DNA of 64,000 nt. It comes from Sinotaia quadrata (taxonomy: Eukaryota; Mollusca; Gastropoda; Architaenioglossa; Viviparidae). Below, one piece after another: positions 61,725 through 64,000 of this stretch. The translations under genes were made by a program, and so were the position numbers. The stretch covers positions 73,361,663 through 73,425,662 of the forward strand of contig CM054179.1 in NCBI GenBank assembly GCA_028829895.1, written 5' to 3'. The first letter of the stretch is position 1; every line of letters begins with the position of its first letter. Under the pieces are notes generated by a model. The model worked only from the letters and a program-made list of their open reading frames with translations, did no database searches and was not told the origin of the DNA.

Positions 61725-62779
61725 GGAATCAAGATTTGTATCAGATTTCCTCTGTATTTATACAAATGCTCAATTTATGAATTTTTATATTAAAATAATT
61801 AATACATTTTTATTTTTTGAATTGTTGAATATTTCTCAAAGAATCAAGAAATCCTGTTCTTTTATTTGACAATTGACAAAAATAACTTTTATTGTTTTAA
61901 TTGTATGGGTTTTTAAAACAAAACAAAACAAAGAAAATCATATTAATAAATATTTATTATTTATATATCCTGAGAATCTGCTAGGTGTTTGAAACCTTCA
62001 GTATTCTTCTCTAGGTGAATAAGAAAAATAGCACAAGTTCAATTTTTATCAGTACTAATACTGATTGAATACTCTTGTTAGTAGTTTTTATAATATATAC
62101 TAAGAATCAGAAGTACATGCTATCAATAAATATAATTATTATTTTAAAATGCTAGAAAAAAATAATGATAAAATAAAATAAAAGTGAAGTACGTGTAATA
62201 AACAAACATCTATGATTTTTACATGCATTCTCAAACATTACTAATTGCTTTCATTGTCTGTCCTGTTACAATTCTGTAAGTGAGTGTAACACAATTTGAA
62301 CATTTTATTGTGTTTTGTTTGTAAATTTAAATTTTTATTATTTTTAAATGTTATATATAATTCTTCATTTAGTTTCATAGTAGTTATGCTCATAGAATTA
62401 GCTTTAATAACTATTGAAATATAATATGAACAGGCTTGATTTGAAGTTTGTGATGATAATTTTTTAAAAATCCTAAGAAAGGGTTACAAATTATTTATTC
62501 TGTTATTTATTTATTTTTTTAATTGACATCAGGATAGATTATTAATGCCACACCATCACCATACCTCAATAATCTTTGATGTAACAGACTCTTCTACATC
62601 AGCATTGCATAGACTTCCAGTTAGTGATGAATGAATTTATCAAAACAATACATATCAGGGCAGTAAATAATTTTTAAAAGATACAAGAAAGCATTTATTT
62701 TCAGCATAATCTCTTAACTGTTTAGATCAAATTGTAATTTTTTTATATAGTAAAGTATAATAAGACATTGTCTTTTCAG
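58811..62779. other. Probable first intron of the PIK3CA-like gene
   Basis: AT-rich sequence with TA microsatellites at about 60294-60315, 61578-61608 and 61692-61720, a GT run at 60742-60758 and a G homopolymer at about 59781-59790. Open frames at 59304-59513, 60745-60945 and 61418-61693 show nothing recognisable. No other exon was found. Confidence 0.45.
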
Positions 62780-62845
62780 ATGATATCTTATATGTCAGAA
62801 CACCAAGTCGAGGGATGGCCAGTGAACATGGCCAAATTTATATGA
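62780..62845 (+). promoter_or_regulatory. Upstream open reading frame in the PIK3CA-like leader
   Basis: Directly after the acceptor (tgtcttttcag, AG at 62778-62779) an ATG opens a 21-codon frame that stops at TGA, 36 nt before the main ATG. Three in-frame ATGs lie inside it. Such a frame could reduce translation of the kinase. Confidence 0.55.
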
Positions 62846-62881
62846 CAGGTTGTTCTTGGTGACTTTGAATAATCTAACGAG

Positions 62882-63227
62882 ATGCCACCTAGCTCAGGTG
62901 AACTATGGGGGCATCATCTGATGCCCTCACAGATTGTAGTCGACTGTCTCCTACCAACTGGTGTCCTTGTTCCATTACTTTGCAACCGTGATGCCACCCT
63001 GGAGAAGGTCAAGGCTGATCTGTGGGTGGAAGCTAAAAAGTATCCTCTCTACTGGAAACTGCTGGAGGCAGAATCTTATATCTTTCTTGCCATCACACAA
63101 GATGCAGAGCGTGAAGAGTTTTATGATGAGACGCGTCGCCTCTGTGATCTGCGTCTGTTCCAGCCCATTCTGAAGATAATGGAACCACTTGGCAACAGAG
63201 AGGAGAAGATGTTGAATTATGAAATAG
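62882..63227 (+). CDS. PIK3CA: PI3-kinase class IA catalytic subunit alpha, first coding exon (p85-binding domain)
   Basis: The product phosphorylates PtdIns(4,5)P2 to PIP3 at the plasma membrane, downstream of receptor tyrosine kinases, in complex with a p85 regulatory subunit. This exon encodes the N-terminal adaptor-binding domain that grips the p85 coiled coil. The start [20 protein letters not shown] and the end [20 protein letters not shown] then [15 protein letters not shown] match p110-alpha closely; the [23 protein letters not shown] block is diagnostic. The exon ends ATAG|gtatgg after 115 codons plus one base, the same phase as the first coding exon of vertebrate PIK3CA, two codons shorter. 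The ATG has G at -3. The Ras-binding, C2, helical and kinase domains must lie beyond 64,000. The open frame continuing to 63349 reads into the intron. Confidence 0.96.
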
Positions 63228-64000
63228 GTATGGTTTCTTTTTGTTTGTTAGTTTGGGTTAATCTCATTATTTTTTGTATAAAATATGATATTGTGTACTA
63301 TTATATTACAAACATTGACTTTTATTATTTGTGTTGGATTAACATTTAACAGCCAGTTGAATTCAGTAATTTTGCAGGTGATATGCCGACTGAAAAATTG
63401 AAACAACTTTTTAATTAATAAAATTGTAAAATCTGGTTGAAAAACTATAGAAAAAATATTCTTTGTATCAGAAATTCGCATGAAAATTTATCAGATTTTA
63501 GAGAGTGTTCTTTTTTTGTTTTTTATTTGTTTTTTACTGTATTATATTATTTTGGGTTTCTTGTTCTTAATTCCTTCACTGCCCAGAATAGTTAGTGTAT
63601 GGTTATAAATTTTTTTTTGAGAAACAATTCTGTCAAATTTGCTAAATATAAATTGAATTAATTTGACTGAAAGATTGATAAAATTTGTAGGAGAAAATAT
63701 AGTACAGTATTACTTATCTTTTTTGTACAATATTTATTGGTGTTGCATCTTATGCTTATTTGATTTACATAAATTCATATATATACATTGGGGGTTGTTT
63801 GGGGAGTTGGAGAGAGTATTAAGATGATGTACATCTGCAGTTCCTTTTCAGCCTCAGTTCTTACATGCCTGTCATAGTGTCAGCATCCATGTTATATTGA
63901 TAGTTGATACATACTTTTCTTACAACCTGCCCTAAATGCAAATTCATCTACATCATGTACATCTGAAGTATAGCCAAGAAGTTTGAACATTTAAATAATT
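63228..64000 (+). other. Second intron of PIK3CA-like gene (start only)
   Basis: AT-rich sequence after the donor at 63228. I searched for the next PIK3CA exon and did not find it before the window ends. Confidence 0.7.

Noticed and set aside
63228..63349. Continuation of the PIK3CA open frame past the donor
   Set aside because: A donor sits at the position conserved in PIK3CA, and the residues after it are hydrophobic intron translation.
1..64000. tRNA and rRNA genes
   Set aside because: I looked for A/B-box pairs and cloverleaf arms by eye and saw only one degenerate SINE-like candidate at 24.0 kb; a covariance search would be decisive.

Overview
The window looks like AT-rich nuclear DNA of an invertebrate animal, probably a lophotrochozoan and possibly a mollusc; the phylum is a guess. 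Exons are short and GC-richer, introns are long, GT-AG junctions can be placed, and transposon remnants and tandem repeats are everywhere. No bacterial, organellar or CRISPR features were seen.

Three host loci are supported. (1) Positions 2142-2893 (+) hold the terminal coding exon of an RG/GG-rich, DFR-motif protein whose earlier exons lie to the left of the window. (2) A seven-exon gene on the minus strand runs from about 55.63 kb down to 26.96 kb. Joined by phase, its exons give exactly 1,284 codons including the stop. The protein has a long FUS-like Tyr/Ser/Gln/Gly-rich N-terminus with RG patches, three U1-type C2H2 zinc fingers and an RGG tail, so it is probably an RNA-binding nuclear protein. 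(3) At the right edge, 62882-63227 (+) is the first coding exon of a PIK3CA-type class I PI3-kinase catalytic subunit (p85-binding domain). A GC-rich block at 58.64-58.81 kb is a candidate leader exon. Genes 2 and 3 are arranged head to head about 3 kb apart.

The rest is accessory DNA. From left to right it holds: a diverged repeat cluster (0.6-2.0 kb); a pogo/Tigger-like transposase relic (4.2-5.55 kb, minus); several short terminal-inverted-repeat elements (6.25, 9.2, 11.9 and 36.95 kb); an hAT-type element at 15.95-17.5 kb interrupted by a foldback element with a 9-bp target duplication; a lone exon-like fragment resembling a C-type lectin domain (17.93-18.10 kb); a deleted piggyBac element (19.81-20.89 kb); a 2.6-kb hAT element with a decayed transposase (21.7-24.3 kb); a broken nested gene inside the zinc-finger gene (28.9-30.6 kb, minus); a second short copy of the hAT element (32.6 kb); a LINE fragment holding ORF1 and the very start of the endonuclease (34.4-35.6 kb, minus); and an inverted repeat carrying a hammerhead-like core (43.8-44.2 kb). 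Minisatellites lie at 15.5, 18.8, 24.8, 41.3, 48.1 and 57.0 kb.

The most interesting items are the zinc-finger/prion-like protein, the nested hAT/foldback insertion, the hammerhead-like inverted repeat, the broken nested gene, and the promoter-like patch at 49.35-49.75 kb inside the large intron.
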